From positions 763,501-827,500 of the forward strand of contig CALZFC010000075.1 in the NCBI GenBank assembly GCA_945643635.1: a DNA stretch of 64,000 nucleotides. Reading direction: 5' to 3'. The position numbers were made by a program, and so were the translations under genes. This stretch comes from Allodiplogaster sudhausi. Its lineage: Eukaryota > Nematoda > Chromadorea > Rhabditida > Diplogasteridae. Each line of letters opens with the position of its first letter. Within the stretch, counting starts at the first letter, position 1. This document shows, piece by piece, positions 48,791 through 61,241 of the stretch. The notes under the pieces were generated by a model that was not told the DNA's origin, did not search any database, and worked only from the letters and a program-made list of their open reading frames with translations.

Positions 48791-50694
48791 CCCTTTTCCA
48801 CACCGAGAAGAAAAGTTCTGACAATGAAAGTTCCCACTAGTTCAACTCATTAATTGATGTGCATAGTGTCTTCACAGGGTAGGTAAGAGAATCAAAATGA
48901 TATCAAATCATTATTCACTTCTCCAATCAATATGTTGCAGACGACAAACGGGTCCCATCTGCTCGAGAACTCCCAACGCAGCAAAACATCTTTATTATTA
49001 AATAATACTAACGAGAAAGATAGCGAAACAACATATGGCACACATTACATACTAAGCATTGTGAAACATACCCCAAGGGCAGCAGCCCGTCCGTCGTTAA
49101 TTCTAATTTCCGTTTCCTTGTCTTCATTTATTCCTTCAGTGGTCCTAAACAAAAAAAATATATCGCGCAAAGGAAAGGGGAGAGACAGACATATGTATGT
49201 ATCTAGGCATTGAAAGCGAGGATGAAGAGCGTTAGGGAGAAGAGAGAGAGAAGGAAAAATAAAGAATGAGTAGGATGGGGGGGGGGGAGAAGTGAGGAGA
49301 CAAGTTTGTGACTGGCCTCTATTTGTTCAAGTCCCATTTGAGAGTTTACGAGAAGGAGCAATGAAGGCGCCCTCGATGGTGCTGTGGGAGAGTTTGCCTT
49401 CCTTCTTAAGCTGGCAGGGCAATTTATAAGAGGGGTGGGTCAGTCGGGGGAGCCAGGACCTCTCGCATTTCATATCTTGTTGTTAGGGAGACTTCAGTTC
49501 ATTGTATACCCGTATACTGATTAGCTAAAAAGCGGATTAGAAAGATAATCCGACTTGGATCAATGACGGATAAAATCTAGCGGGTAGACACTACGAGTCG
49601 CATCCACAAGTCAGTACATTTTACTTTACTGCATTCCCCGGCGATAAGGTCTGGCGACTAGGAAGGGGCATTCGGTCTGAGTCGTGGTGGTCGTCGAGGG
49701 GAACAAATACAGCGAACTCGGGAAGAAGGCAGGAGGCTGTTCGCCTATGGGAGGAAGTTTCTAGATGAGTCATTATCACGGCTTAAATACAGGATGGGCC
49801 TTATGGCAGATATATGTACATACATAGAGCGACAAAGAGGAAAGAGATGTGTACAGACTACAAGTTGTGCAATTGTCCCCTTTACACACTTTTGCCTTCG
49901 CAGGCCAAAGAGAGAATAAAAGCTTGATTGGAAGAGGGCAGCTCGGTCAACTTTCCGTTTCCAGTGTCTTCGTGCTAATAATTTTTTTCTTCGAGTTTCT
50001 TGTTTTATTTTCTTATTCAGTTGAATTGTTACGAAATAAAGCAAGACTACTTATTTTTCACATTTGAATAAAATCAGGGGAAAAAAATAAAACGCCTGAA
50101 TAGCTAGCAGGAATTCCTGGAGATACAGAGTGCTGGTCAGAATGGTGCCGTGTGTGTGGAGGAGTGAGGAACTGGTTCGTATTCGTTCTCACCTCACGCT
50201 CACATAAGAGACATCTAACTACTAATAAAAACCAACCAGCCGGTGAAGCGCGCGCGAACCGGCTGGTAAGTCATATAGGTATTAAAAGAGAAACATACAC
50301 CACAGTATGCTCGGATCACCTTTACAATTTCAACTATTCATGCTACATAACTTTGCTGGTACATAACATTTTTATATGCTGTCTCATGTTTTATTTTTCG
50401 CTCTAATGGCTCTCGATTTCTTTTTTGTGAAGTTGTGAAGCGGTATTCATATTTTTCGCAAAATCTTTAATTATAAATTATCATGGAATGATAATTTATA
50501 ATTTCCCATTATTGCTTATTTATTGCGACAATGCCATGTGTTGAAAAGTGCAATAAGAAATAACTAGTGGCCGCTTTATTCGGGAGCGAGTGCCGCAACT
50601 TTTCTCGCTGATCTCGCACTCCGAGTCGATCGATCTCGCACACTCGCTTATGGGGGAAATGGAGGAGAAAGAGAGAGGCAGCTGCTCGCCTCTC
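48791..50694. other. Intergenic, nothing recognised
   Basis: Unique-looking spacer with a G run at 49278-49287. No family motif or phase-consistent exon set was found on either strand. Confidence 0.5.
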
Positions 50695-50856
50695 TCAGAG
50701 GTAGCCAGAACGGACTTCCTTGTCCTCCTCAGTCTTTGCCTTTGACATCTTCGACTTGGTCTCCACCTTCTTCAGCGACTTGCCGCCGGTAACGGTCGTG
50801 GTCTTCTTGGCTCCATCCTTCTTCGTCTTGATGCAGAAGACGATCGTCAAAAGCAT
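50695..50856 (-). CDS. Small Lys/Thr-rich peptide, 53 residues
   Basis: A single open exon starts at ATG 50856, with an in-frame TGA two codons upstream. It reads MLLTIVFCIKTKKDGAKK, then a tail rich in Lys, Thr, Ser and Glu (TVTGGKSLKKVETK; KAKTEEDKEVRSGYL). Codon use is GC-ending and unlike the AT-rich surroundings, which supports coding. The short hydrophobic start followed by basic residues resembles a membrane anchor with a cytoplasmic tail. No family known to me. Confidence 0.5.
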   Translation of the reverse strand: MLLTIVFCIKTKKDGAKKTTTVTGGKSLKKVETKSKMSKAKTEEDKEVRSGYL

Positions 50857-51436
50857 CGCCAGTCAGCCAAACCGTTAAATTAATTTGTTTTTGCTTTTTT
50901 TAATCTTATTTTTTTCAGAATTGTTAACAGTTTAAAAATATCCACTTCCTTATTCTATTCTCATTTTTCGCTATATTATGCTTGATTTACTCTAGTGATA
51001 AGGGATGGAATTTAGAGAAAAGGAAGAGTAGAATTTTGAAGATATTCACACGCGACGGCGGAGGGGAGAGGAGAGAAGAGAGCAAGACGGGAGAGCAGCC
51101 GTCCACGGCCATGGCAAGCGTAGAAAGTGAACGAAACAGCTCTGATTTCTCATCATCACATATTTGTATTTCTGAACTTTCGGCATTACAATATTTCAAC
51201 TACGTAGTTCTCGTTAGCAAGTACTTTAAAAGGTCGAACGCTAAACCGTCGAAAGATAATACTTTCAATGCTGGTTGCAAAGTGCATTTTTATTAAACTC
51301 AACCAATCGACTGGAACAATTTGGCACCTTTCATTCTCTCTTTCTTCTTTTCAGAGAAGAGTGCAGCAAGAGATGAGAACGATTGAAAGAGAACGATGGC
51401 GGAAAACAATGCAATCTCTTATCACTACAGTTGTTT

Positions 51437-51695
51437 CCCCTGCTTTCCGGGGGATCACACGGGGGATTGATCCTTTCTTCCGCACGAATATAAATGCCGT
51501 CTATTTGGTCCTATCAGTGATCGAATAAAAGTAGACAAATCACAAGTACTAAAACTTCACACTTTCATGTCGGTTTTGTTCGCGAATTCTTAGTACTACT
51601 TGTAGTCTCTCTTGTTTTCTCTGGCTGGAAGCCAAATAGACGGGGCATTTATATTCGCGCGGAGAGCGCATCTCGGACCCAGCAGGGGTCGTGCA
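51437..51695. repeat. Inverted-repeat (MITE-like) segment
   Basis: GAATATAAATGCC and GTCTATTTGG near 51485-51510 pair with CCAAATAGAC and GGCATTTATATTC near 51630-51658. Outer CCCCTGCT (about 51438) pairs with AGCAGGGG (about 51683). It could form a long hairpin; no coding seen. Confidence 0.5.
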
Positions 51696-52157
51696 GACCC
51701 ATTCGATTGCTCATTGGACTCATGGTCAGCACGACGTGCCGTGAACATACATTCCTAGAGTGTGCAACTTAGGAATCACGCAGCAAGAAGTTACGGCACC
51801 CTGTAGATCATGATATCATTCAAATGTTTCCACGTGCGCTATTTGAACATAATTCTTCGATGGATGAAAAAAAGATGAAAAGTGACCACTGCTGCTTTTG
51901 ACAATACCACTTTATTTATTATTCTTGTATTCCTTCAGCATTTATGAATGTTTTGTCGTTTGTACGTCTTTTCTTCACTCTCCCTCGTATCTTCTCTCTC
52001 TCTCTTTGTCTCTATCCCTACTCTTTTTACTCACTGTCATGGGCAGCCAAAGATGCGTTAATAATGTTCAAAAACATTGTTTTTTTTTTAAATTGATATT
52101 TAGACGTCGTACAGTTTGTTATTAGATACCATTCTTTTTTGCTTCTTTTTAATAAAA

Positions 52158-52202
52158 GCTGTTTCAGTTGGATTCATATAACGCAGAGGTTATCAAGTCC
52201 GT
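52158..52202 (+). other. Candidate 33-nt micro-exon
   Basis: A strong acceptor (GCTGTTTCAG), an 11-codon frame LDSYNAEVIKS and a strong donor (GTAAGTAA) occur in direct succession. No partner exon was identified; it may be chance. Confidence 0.25.
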
Positions 52203-52439
52203 AAGTAAACTCATCTCGCATCTTGGTCAAATTCCCATGAGAAAGAACAAGAATATGTATGGAGATGCTATGTGTAAAGCGATGCTTTTGGAGGGAGAGA
52301 ATAAAGTGAAGAGAAAGATGGCAAGTCTTCCGAAGACTCTTCTGAAAGAGCGGCCTTAGCAACCGCCACCACCAAATGAGGAAAGAGTGGAGGAGAGAGA
52401 GAAGAGGAAATTAAGAAAGAGAGGAAGATACAGAGGGAG

Positions 52440-52448
52440 CGAGAAAGA

Positions 52449-52489
<41 letters not shown>

Positions 52490-52490
52490 G
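52440..52490. repeat. (GA)n tract upstream of the VWA gene
   Basis: About 40 bp of GA dinucleotide. Confidence 0.85.
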
Positions 52491-52718
52491 GCCGACCAAA
52501 AAAATTAGCCACTTGGAAACAGCGGCGACGCATCGACTACAGCAAACATCTGGCTGGTCAGAAATTTTTTTATTACTTTTTTTTTCATTTACATTCGTAC
52601 ATTTTCATTTAAAACCCGCCGGTGCCCATCGATCGCCCACTTCCATGTGATAGATCCCCGTGTATTCCATCAAAAACACATTGGCTTAAAAAACAACAAA
52701 AATATTGATTTGAAATAA

Positions 52719-54464
52719 ATGCATTTAGTGCATTGTAAGCATTCGCGGGTTATGATTTCGAAATGCCGATTTCACACGAACTTTTCAAAAGCTGCGCATT
52801 TTCAGGCATGTCCATCGTCTCCTCTCATGAACGTCACTCTTCAACGGTCGCGTGCGCGAGTAGCCCTTCTGCAAGCTAGTAAACGTCGCCAGGCTTCAAC
52901 TGACGCACTAAAAATAGCCTCCGTACCTGCTTGTAAACGTCGCCCGCGTTCAACGGTCGCACTGAATACCGCACTAAAAATAATTATCCTCGTCTTTCGA
53001 CCTCGCCACTCTCATCAACAACAGTCTTTCACTCGCCAGCTCGTCCTCCTTCTTCTCCTCCTTCTTCTTATTCTGCCTCTTTTCGCAAATTGCTCGCTCG
53101 CTGGTGCTCATTCTGTTGTACCTTTCGTCAAGAACCGGTCGTCTTCGCTTCCAAATTTTAAATTTGAATCTCCCGCCAATCTGCCACCGCGCTCCCGCCG
53201 CGAAGATCCTGCGTGCCAGTGGCCTGACGTCGACGCGCTCTTCATTATTGACAGCACACTGAACGTCAGCCCGTTCGACCATACACAGGAGCGCGCTTTT
53301 CTGGAAAAGGTTGGATAAAAATATCTCGAATTTATTTCTCCCTAACTTTCTCTCTCTCTCTTTCTCTTTCTCTTTTATCTCTCCCTCAATTTCTCTTTCT
53401 CTTTTTTCACTTCTCTCTCTCTAGGTCTTTTCCACCATGTCCATCTCGGCGAATCGTAGTCGCGTTGCCTTCGCCCAGTTCACGCCACTCGAGCGGCCGG
53501 AATTTACTCTCGCGGCATCGGCTGCGAGTGCGGAAGGCGCACTGCAAGCGGTGCAGGTAAGGATGGAGAGAGAGGGAGAGCGAGAGAGAGCGAGGGAGAG
53601 AGAGAGAGAGAGCTAAAGCGAGAGAGAATTGGAGACAGAGAGAGACAGTGAGAGTAAGAGAGAGAAAGAGCTAGAGAGAAAGTGAGAAAGAGAGAGAGAG
53701 TGAAAGAGAGAGGGAGAGAGAGGAAGCGAGAGCATTTTGCCCTTGAGAATTAATCTTTCAAAAAAAAATTCTAGCGAGCCGAGCTCTCTCCCTGCGACAC
53801 TGTACGCCATCCGGCACTATGCGTCGCGCCGCTCGCTTCCGTCAACTCGATCGCGCAAAAAGTTGACGAATTTTAAATTACTTTTTGAATTCCCGCGCTT
53901 TTTTTCGAGGAATTTTTTTCCGTTATAAAACACATATTCTATTGTAAGGCCCTCGCCGACGGCAACCGCCAGAAGACACCCGACGTCATCGTTGTCGTCA
54001 GCTCGAGCAAGTGGCGCATTCCGGAATTGGTGAGCGATAGGAAAATTTGATGACCCAAAAAGTACAGTAATTCGGTAATGCAATTATAGTACAATTGTAT
54101 ATCTTTAAGAACAAAATTTTTACGAAAATAATTTTACGAACACACAAAATTTTCACAAATTATTCTTACGAATATTTTTAACTTCTCTACTGATTAGCTG
54201 ATTCATCTTTTCTTCCTTGAGCGTCCGCGCGAAGTGCTCCTCTCGCCACTGTCGCCCATTCACGCCTTCTACATTGTCGTCGGCACGGCCAATCAGCCAC
54301 CGACGCGATTCGAGTGGGCAGGTCGGGAGCCATTCTTAATTATTTTGATTTTTCTTTATAAAATAAGATTGCCCTCATGTCATTTGTTCGTCATTTTGTG
54401 CCTTGTTTCTCTTTCATTTAAAAAATTTTTCAGTCTGTTTTGTGTTATTCTGTCTGTCTGTCTG

Positions 54465-54509
<45 letters not shown>

Positions 54510-54961
54510 AGCTACCTCAATAATGCTGAGCGCCGTCGACTTCTCCGCTCTCGACCACCTCGTACAGCCCCTCTGCGTCTCTGTCCGCGACTTTGTCTCC
54601 GTCGGTCAGTGCTTGTTTTTATTGCGTAATTTATTAATTAATTTTCACTTATTATTATTATTATTAGTTTTAAACAATTACCAACATATATGTATAAGTT
54701 TAATTGAACTTTCCATGCTTTAAAGAAGACTCGTGGCAATTATCGATTGTTTGTTATTGCTGTACTGTTTTTATCTCTTGCTCTATTTTTGGTTGTCGTT
54801 TCGGTCGTAGTACACCTTTGCTACTGGAGAAAGAATGAGCGAGATAGCAACGAGTCCTCGTGCTCGCCCGTTGCCATGCTCCGCTGCTGCCCGCGCGCCG
54901 TACTTTTTTGTCTCTTCTATTTCGACATCTCTCTTTCTCTCTCCCTCTCTGTTCTTTCATT

Positions 54962-55005
<44 letters not shown>

Positions 55006-57916
55006 CGATCCCGCCTTCCTATACGGAAGAGTCTCCTACGATTTTCGCCCGCTTCATGTATTCTCCGTTAGCGCAGTGATCTGATGCGGATCTCTGAGAT
55101 TGCCAAGCTAAGCTACAAGAATTTCTTGTAAGCTCCGCCCACCCGTCCACCTCCCCCACACCTCATAACTGCAACGAAGAAATTAGCAGCGACGAAGAAG
55201 TATCCTTGGAACATTTGCTACTTCCGGCAGAAGTCACACCTCTCTATCTCTCTCTTTCTCATCTCTAACCCTATCTTCTATCTCGTTCTCTCATTGCTAT
55301 CTATCTTATTTCCTGTCTTGCTTTCATCTATTATCTCTCTCAATCTCTCTCCCACTCTATCGCTCTCTCTTTCATTCGTTTCTCGTTCTTTCTTCCTCCC
55401 TTTCTCTCTCTCTCTTTCTTTCCCTATTTCCCTTTTTCTCTGTTTCTCTCCCACTCCTGCTCTCCCTTCCTCCTCCTCTCGAGATGAGCCAAGTCCCCGA
55501 CTTCTCTTGGTGGAACTACCTCAACTGGAACGTCACAAAGTGCATGCGCACGAATGCCGCCGGGACTGTATCATGGACAGTTGCCTGTTCGTTCGGCTTC
55601 TCCTTCTCTCTATCTTTCTCTCTCTCTCTCACTCTCTCTCTCCTTTCTCATTCTCTCTCTCTCTCAATTTCTCTCAGCTCTCTCTCCTCGCCCACGGTCC
55701 ATCTTGCCATCTCTCAACATCTATTCGAAAACTATTAGGCAGATTATTATTATTAACAAATCCCTAAACATCACATTAAAACTTTTTTTCTGTCTCTCAG
55801 TTGTAAGCCTCTTCGATGTTATCTAGGCAACTCTCCTCGTCCGGGCGGCGCTCCTGGCAGCGGCGGCGACAGTGGCACAGGTCGGTCGACGGCGTCCGGG
55901 TCGGCGCGCCAGCCACCGGCGGCATCGGTGGTTACGCAGCCGCCACCGGTGACCGCCGCTCCCTTGCGCCCCTCCGATCCTCCTCTGACCACCACGACGA
56001 CGGCAGCGGCCTATGGGATTATAGGTCAGAGCGTGGCGCGATAGGTGAATCGGGACGAGAGTGAGAGAGTGCGAGAGAGAAAGAGGAATGAGAAAGAGAG
56101 GGTGATAGATAGAGTGGAAGAGAGAAAGTGAAAGAATGAAAGAAAGAAAGAGAGAGGGAGAGACTAGAGAAAAAAGAGGAAGATAGAGAAAGAGAAATAG
56201 AGTGCGAGAGAGAGAGAGAGTAGAAGTGAGAAAGAGAAAGCAGCGCCGCTGCCGTCGCAGTCCTCTTTGTTGGTGGTAGCGCTGCTTTTTTTATCTATAT
56301 TTGGTTGGAGCCCTCTGCATGCCCAAATTAGTGACTCTCCCTTGCACCCCAAAAGCGTCCATAGCCTTGCCTTGCGTCAGTTGGGTGTAGCTCGCAGGCA
56401 ACGGAGTCGCGGTCGCGGGCGCTGCCGGTGGCCGCTGGGACTACTTCTCGCCGCTCGCGTGGACCATCCTCATCGTGGCCGTCCTCGTCTTTGCCATCGT
56501 GCTCCTCGCGCTCCTTCTCGCACTCTATGAATATCGACGAGAGAGTATGTGGATCGGGGAGGGAAGGGAAAGAAGCAGAGAAAGAGAGAGAGAGTAAGAG
56601 AAAAGGAGAAAAGGGAGAAAGAAAGAGAGAGAGAAGAGAGACAGAGACAAAGAGCGAGAGAGAGAGAGAGAAAGAGGGAGAGAGAGCGAGAGAGAAATTA
56701 CAGATCAACGCCTCCGCTCTCGTTCGTCCGAGCTGGAGCGACAGCTGCGCACACAGAACGAATACTTCACCGGGCGACTCCAGAAGCAAGTCGAGAATGA
56801 TGCGGCGGTGGGTTGATGAAAAACATTTAAGAATAAAAAACGCCGCTAAAATATTAATAATTTATTTTCTAAAAGGAAGGACAGGTCGGGAAAATATATG
56901 AGAAAGTGTATTTTGAATGAAAAAAACCAATCAAAATCAGTAAATAAATCGAATTGATGTAGTAGAATAATAAAGTTTCTAGAATCGCGCCAAGTTTGAC
57001 GAGGACTTGAAGCGCGCCGAAGAGAAGCACGTCGCTGCGGCCGAGCGACTCGAGCGACGCCTCGAGAGGCAGCGTGAGAAAGAGCGCGAGGCTGCAGTAA
57101 GGGAGGCGAGGAATGTGGTGAGTTTGGTAAAGAAGCCAATAATTCACGTTTGAATTCGCGCCCTTTTCCCTGACACAAATCATTTGGATCAAAAAATCAA
57201 TAATGATCACAAAAAACAAATCATATAAATCTATTCCAAATTCAGAACATGTTCTTTTTCAGCCCGTTACTCAGCCTCCGCCACCGCCACCTCCGCAGCC
57301 CATCATCATTCCTGCCTACTTTGGACCAAATGGTAATCTTTTTTTTTCTTTTTTAAAGTTAAAACAGGTATTGTTTTTACATAATAATAAATTAAATCAG
57401 CGTATTGGAAAAAAAACATATTATGGAAAAAATAGGCTGCATCACATGCTTACATATATGTACATATCTTCCCGTCACATCACACATTGCACGCTGTTTT
57501 TTTCTCGACCTTCCCTGCAACCCCTCTCCCCAGTTGCTTTTCTCGTTAGTCTCCCTTCTCGTCTCTCACATTCATCCACTCCAGGACCACGCGGCGGCGG
57601 TGGCGGAAATCGGCCTCTCGTCATCGGTCCCGATGGAACGGTCATCACGATTCCGCCGCCGCCGGGGCCAGGGCCACCAGATATGGCTCGGATAAGCGTT
57701 GATCCGCCGGCGCCTCGAATCATGCCACCGCCTCCTCCTCCTCCGCAGCCGCCAGCAGCCGCCGCCGAGACGCGCGTTCTCGGAGACACTACACCGGCGG
57801 CATCATCAAAGGCTTCATCAGCAGTGACGTCACGGCGATCTTCAAAGGCGCCCGCCCCAGCCCCCTCGAGGTCACCCGCTCGCCGCCGTGGCCCAGTGGT
57901 GCACTCGGCGACCTAG
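52719..57916 (+). CDS. Single-pass membrane protein: VWA-like ectodomain, coiled coil, Pro-rich tail
   Basis: Exons 52719-53309, 53425-53556, 53775-53861, 53949-54029, 54198-54321, 54512-54604, 55827-56024, 56398-56544, 56704-56807, 56983-57117, 57263-57332 and 57585-57916 join in phase. Exon 1 holds a signal-like segment (QLVLLLLLLLLILPLF), then a VWA core: DALFIIDSTLNVSPFD, later SRVAFAQFTPLE, DVIVVVSSSKWRIPEL and HAFYIVVGT. The MIDAS motif is degenerate (DSTLN for DxSxS). A Gly/Pro/Thr linker leads to the membrane segment (LAWTILIVAVLVFAIVLL), then Glu/Arg coiled coil (ERQLRTQNEYF; AERLERRLERQREKE) and a Pro/Ala-rich tail. Start choice (ATG 52719, 52752 or 52827) and extra exons between 54605 and 55826 are uncertain. 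It may be an adhesion or matrix receptor; no orthologue recognised. Confidence 0.72.
53560..56700. repeat. GA and CT tracts in introns of the VWA gene
   Basis: GA at 53563-53730, 56050-56230 and 56570-56697. CT at 53345-53400, 54468-54510, 54940-55004, 55235-55480 and 55600-55685. All fall between the exons listed for the gene. Confidence 0.85.
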
Positions 57917-59260
57917 CACTAAGCACTTCCCGATTCCTTAGCCCTAACTTAGGCGACCCTAATACCCTAGCAATGTACAGTGTAAACATTTATGTCATCT
58001 AAAGGCCAAAAGTGCGGATTAGTTTAAGAGTTGTGTGCATGCTTTCCATGCTTGTGTTTCTTGTCTTTCAGTATACTATTGTTTGGTGGCAGTTATCTGG
58101 TGAACGCAGAATTTCTTTGCCATCTCTGCACTCTCACTTCCATTTCTGTCCTTTTTTCGTGTAGCGATAAAGCAGTTACTTAGAGAAAGTGATCCTTTTT
58201 TCCATGGGGGGAAAACTGCTGCACTATGTAGAACAGTGACAAAATACAGTGAGTGTAAAAAAATAACTATAATGTTGCGAATTTGGCTTTGGAAGAAAAC
58301 ACATAGTATTTGGCATTATTCGCCCGAATGATGTCAAGTTGTGTAGGGCATAATTCATACGGGAGGAAGAACTCTTTTAAATGCCTCATCGAATTAGCAT
58401 CAGCTCCTTACTCCGGAACGGCACGAACGAACGAGAAAAAGGGGGTTAGATTCAAAGAAGCAAACGTGCACATATGAAAGGGCATAAGTTCGTGTTCCAG
58501 GGGCTGGCATTGTGATTCTTGACATTTATGAATTCGGATAAAGACGAGATTTAATTTGCCTTAAACATTTGGATTTGGGGTGCACTGTGGATTATGCAAT
58601 CCATTGTTGTTGACAAGGTACATTCATAAGTGCATGAAATAAAAAAGAGCTGGCAATATGGAAGCTATAATTATGCTCTATTTCTCTGCAGAGACTAACG
58701 ACGGACATCGTCGTTCTGCCTCTTTGGACACGGCGCATGATCTGAGAAGGTGGCGTTTTCATCTATTACATATCACCGAAGCCTATTTGCATATGAAACT
58801 ACAATCTAAGACTGATACACTTCTAAGAATATCTTACGCTTACAATGAGACGAATCCTGAACTGGCGAATCTTAATGTAATTCGTGGTTTAATTAATAAA
58901 GTCTAGGGTTATAAAAAAAAAGTTTTATGTATATACAAAAAAAATAACATGACAAGATGTTCATTCAGTCGTCACAGAAGGCGGAGAAGAAGAAGAAGCA
59001 GCAGTGGCGGCTCACACGATTCGACAAGATCAGCCGATGGACGCGGAGGACGAAGAGGCCGACGAGACGAGTCAGCCTCGCCACGGAAGCAGCGACGAGG
59101 CAGCAGAGGGCGAGGCAGAACGAGACAACGAGGGGTTCGATCATTTCGTTGGCAGTCTTTTATTGGAATTTTATTTTATTCGCATTTTATTGCATCCCAG
59201 CGAAAATACTTTAGTCTAATTGTGATTTTATACCATGCTGTTACGCGCTAATTAGTTCAG
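57917..59260. other. 3' flank of the VWA gene, no firm gene
   Basis: AT-rich. Frames at 58658-58906 and 58949-59251 exist; the second has three overlapping open frames from a GA-rich triplet stretch (one acidic, one basic), so none can be chosen. Confidence 0.4.
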
Positions 59261-59264
59261 CCCT

Positions 59265-59585
59265 ACATAAACACCGCGGTCAAATTTGGTCCTCATGTCA
59301 GAACAGTTGTAGTTAAAGTGATTGCTGTACACGGCGAGTGTTTCAAATACGGTTTTGCCTATCTCAAATCATAGCTAACGTTCGGTATTCTTCTTTCATC
59401 TTTGGCTTCATGAAGCAACAAGTAACAGAAGAACGATTGAAGACCTAAAAAGCGACAAATTGCCATATTTGACATCAGGCCTTTATAGGCCAATTGCGAC
59501 ATTAAGTGATCTATTTGGAATTTAGACGATTGCTGAACACTCTTATGTATAGATCAAAGTGGCCTTTGACTATTTCATTGTCATG
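59265..59585. mobile_element. Degenerate relative of the 16-kb Tc1-like fold-back element
   Basis: Segments such as CACCGCGGTCAAATTTGG, CGGTTTTGCCTATCT and ATTGCTGAACACTCT match in order the interior of 16625-16930 (CACGGTCAACTTTGG, CGGTTTTGTCTATCT, ATTGCAGAACGCTCT), with many changes. It abuts the tRNA array. Confidence 0.5.
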
Positions 59586-59614
59586 TGAGACACTGAGGAT
59601 TGTCGAATTATGTA

Positions 59615-59696
59615 GCAGCGATGTCCGAGTGGTTAAGGAAATTGACTAGAAATCAATTGGGCTCTGCCCGCGTAGGTTCGAATCCTGCTCGCTTCG
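59615..59696 (+). tRNA. tRNA-Ser(AGA), degenerate first copy
   Basis: 82 nt, anticodon loop CTAGAAA, long variable arm, B box GGTTCGAATCC. The acceptor 3' side reads TCGCTTC instead of TCGCTGC, and the base before the anticodon stem is A. Probably impaired. Confidence 0.8.
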
Positions 59697-60009
59697 AATC
59701 ATTTTTTCAAATTATTTTCATATTTGAAAATGTAGGCAGGCATTATTACCAAATATGAAAAGGGTGAAAGCCATTATTGCCGTATTGGGAAAGGAGAAAG
59801 CATTTTTGCCAAAGTAGGAAGCTAGTATGTAGGTGTGATCAGTCTAGCCACTGTTAGAGCGGTGGATGAATATGTACACACAAATTGTAGAACTATCATC
59901 CAGCAATAGAAAGCACAGGCAAGTATCCCGGTCGCTGGGAAAATTTCATCTCTCAGAATGCATCAAATTTTATTGCCTCGAGAAACAAAAAGATACTTCA
60001 ATCTCTGTA

Positions 60010-60091
60010 GCAGCGATGTCCGAGTGGTTAAGGAGTTTGACTCGAAATCAAATGGGCTTTGCCCGCGTAGGTTCGAATCCTGCTCGCTGCG
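60010..60091 (+). tRNA. tRNA-Ser(CGA)
   Basis: Intact acceptor stem GCAGCGA/TCGCTGC, anticodon loop CTCGAAA, variable arm GGGCTTTGCCC, B box intact, TTTT terminator shortly after. Confidence 0.95.
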
Positions 60092-60157
60092 AATTTCTTT
60101 TACGTAAATCACAAGTTACATTGTCATTTGAGACACTGGGGATTGTCGAACTATGTA

Positions 60158-60239
60158 GCAGCGATGTCCGAGTGGTTAAGGAGATTGACTAGAAATCAAT
60201 TGGGCTCTGCCCGCGTAGGTTCGCATCCTGCTCGCTGCG
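60158..60239 (+). tRNA. tRNA-Ser(AGA), T-loop mutant
   Basis: As the other AGA copies, but the B box reads GGTTCGCATCC: the invariant A58 is C, which should harm polymerase III binding. Likely a pseudogene. Confidence 0.8.
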
Positions 60240-60551
60240 AATCATTTTTTAAATTATTTTCTTATTTGAAAATGTAGGCAGGCATTATTACCAAATATGA
60301 AAAGGGTGAAAGCCATTATTGCCGTATTGGGAAAGGAGAAAGCATTTTTGCCAAAGTAGGAAGCAAGTATGTAGGTGTGATCAGTCTAGCCATTATTAGA
60401 GCGGTGGATGAATATGTACACACAAATTGTAGAACTATCATCCAGCAATAGAAAGCACAGGCAAGTATCCTGGTTGCTGCGAAAATTTTATCTCTCAGAA
60501 TGCATCAAATTTTTTTGCCTCGACAAACAAAAAGATACTTCAATCTCTGTA

Positions 60552-60633
60552 GCAGAGATTTCCGAGTGGTTAAGGAGTTTGACTCGAAATCAAATGGGCT
60601 CTGCCTGCGTAGGTTCGAATCCTGCTCGCTGCG
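60552..60633 (+). tRNA. tRNA-Ser(CGA), variant
   Basis: The acceptor starts GCAGAGA, giving one A-G mismatch with TCGCTGC; bases 8-9 are TT and the variable arm has GCCTGC. Anticodon CGA kept. Same variant as 61094, 61636, 62572 and 63655. Confidence 0.85.
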
Positions 60634-60699
60634 AATTTCTTTTACGAAAATCTCGCGTTTCATTGTCATGTGAGACACTGGGGATTGTCGAATTATGTT

Positions 60700-60781
60700 G
60701 CAGCGATGTCCGAGTGGTTAAGGAGATTGACTAGAAATCAATTGGGCTCTGCCCGCGTAGGTTCGAATCCTGCTCGCTGCG
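60700..60781 (+). tRNA. tRNA-Ser(AGA)
   Basis: Intact acceptor, D, anticodon (CTAGAAA), variable and T arms; T6 terminator follows. Confidence 0.95.
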
Positions 60782-61093
60782 AATCATTTTTTAAATTATT
60801 TTCTTATTTGAAAATGTAGGCAGGCATTATTACCAAATATGAAAAGGGTGAAAGCCATTATTGCCGTATTGGGAAAGGAGAAAGCATTTTTGCCAAAGTA
60901 GGAAGCAAGTATGTAGGTGTGATCAGTCTAGCCATTGTTAGAGCGGTGGATGAATATGTACACACAAATTGTAGAACTATCATCCAGCAATAGAAAGCAC
61001 AGGCAAGTATCCTGGTTGCTGCGAAAATTTTATCTCTCAGAATGCATCAAATTTTTTTGCCTCGACAAACAAAAAGATACTTCAATCTCTGTA

Positions 61094-61175
61094 GCAGAGA
61101 TTTCCGAGTGGTTAAGGAGTTTGACTCGAAATCAAATGGGCTCTGCCTGCGTAGGTTCGAATCCTGCTCGCTGCG
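61094..61175 (+). tRNA. tRNA-Ser(CGA), variant
   Basis: Acceptor mismatch variant GCAGAGATTTCC; anticodon loop CTCGAAA. Confidence 0.85.
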
Positions 61176-61241
61176 AATTTCTTTTACGAAAATCTCGAGT
61201 TTCATTGTCATGTGAGACACTGGGGATTGTCGAATTATGTA

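Noticed and set aside
50152..50200. CWSEWC-like stretch resembling a thrombospondin motif
   Set aside because: Too short, lacks the rest of the domain and has no supporting splice sites.
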